From assembly GCF_001730525.1 (NCBI RefSeq), contig NZ_MDFN01000022.1:1-64000 (forward strand): a stretch of 64,000 bases of DNA, in the 5' to 3' direction. Positions 63,919 to 64,000 of the stretch are shown piece after piece. Numbering within the stretch: the stretch's first letter is position 1; every line of letters begins with the position of its first letter. The stretch is from Arcticibacter eurypsychrophilus (GTDB lineage: Bacteria; Bacteroidota; Bacteroidia; Sphingobacteriales; Sphingobacteriaceae). The notes under the pieces are model-generated. The model made no database searches. It had not been told where the DNA came from and worked only from the letters and a program-made list of their open reading frames with translations. The position numbers were made by a program, and so were the translations under genes.

Positions 63919-64000
63919 ATGAATAGAAGAAAATTTATCAAAAATACATTGACATGTTCCGCTCTTATCGCATTAAGCTCCGGATACCAGGATGTTTTTG
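63919..64000 (+). CDS. Partial exported protein, likely metallophosphatase part of the 5'-nucleotidase
   Basis: Only the first 27 codons are inside the window. They begin MNRRKFIKNTLTCSALIALS, a twin-arginine type signal (RRKFIK) followed by a hydrophobic stretch. The gene starts two bases after the C-terminal-domain gene stops, so the two are co-transcribed. In Bacteroidota this position is usually taken by the metallophosphatase N-domain protein; the identity is inferred from context, since the domain itself is not in the window. Confidence 0.6.
   Translation, partial: MNRRKFIKNTLTCSALIALSSGYQDVF

Overview
The window is chromosomal DNA of a Bacteroidota bacterium, most probably a Sphingobacteriaceae member close to Pedobacter. 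This is inferred from AT-rich DNA with promoter boxes of the TAnnTTTG type, many lipoproteins, a two-component parvulin/OstA envelope set, bacillithiol genes (bshA, ytxJ-like), a GH92/GH39/DUF4450 glycoside hydrolase group and a DUF6266 gene. No rRNA, CRISPR array, insertion sequence or prophage was seen. Most of the window is core genome; the accessory-looking parts are the left edge (1-1.9 kb), 21.9-25.0 kb and 51.7-61.8 kb.

Layout. 0-2 kb: a GC-richer, hairpin-forming segment and two paralogous lipoprotein genes. 2-7.6 kb: tilS and an OstA-like LPS transport protein transcribed divergently, then rdgB with a small gene that may encode a DNA polymerase III psi-like subunit. 7.8-11.5 kb: SurA-type chaperone, MoxR ATPase, iron alcohol dehydrogenase. 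11.5-18.5 kb (minus strand): a secreted SnoaL-like protein, cysS, an EEP-family protein, two rhomboids and mutL. 18.5-21.9 kb: a possible small RNA, a serine hydrolase carrying a GH3 remnant, and bshA. 21.9-25 kb: DUF6266 gene, a tRNA 3' fragment, and a HigB/HigA-type toxin-antitoxin pair whose antitoxin is fused to a metalloprotease domain. 25-36.7 kb: lactonase-like beta-propeller, a repeat-rich RluB-type pseudouridine synthase, lytic transglycosylase, uvrA, nnrE/nnrD fusion, lipA, ytxJ-like, a 37-residue lipoprotein, ribH and a TPR protein. 36.8-46.1 kb: recF, DUF721, ndk, nrnA-like, two FKBP isomerases, dnaK, tatD, asparaginase and tRNA-Ser(GGA).

46.3-51.7 kb is a thiamine operon (TPP riboswitch, thiS, thiC, a TenI/ThiE-like gene, thiE, thiG, thiH) with overlapping genes; thiD and thiF are not in it. 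51.7-61.8 kb carries a NodB-type deacetylase, GH39, DUF4450 and GH92 proteins, a carbohydrate-degradation group without SusC/SusD, and an exact 110-bp tandem duplication that copies the 5' region and first codons of a small lipoprotein gene. The right end has an IscA/SufA-type protein, a conserved membrane protein and a 5'-nucleotidase encoded as separate C-terminal and N-terminal genes, the second cut by the window edge.

The most notable observations are the tandem duplication at 58837-59056, the tRNA remnant beside accessory genes, the possible psi subunit, a repeated pattern of TAnnTTTG boxes 3-5 bases before start codons (possible leaderless mRNAs), the structured region at 18.65-18.74 kb, the GH3-remnant serine hydrolase and the 37-residue lipoprotein. 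I did not see a clearly new multi-gene defence or biosynthetic system.
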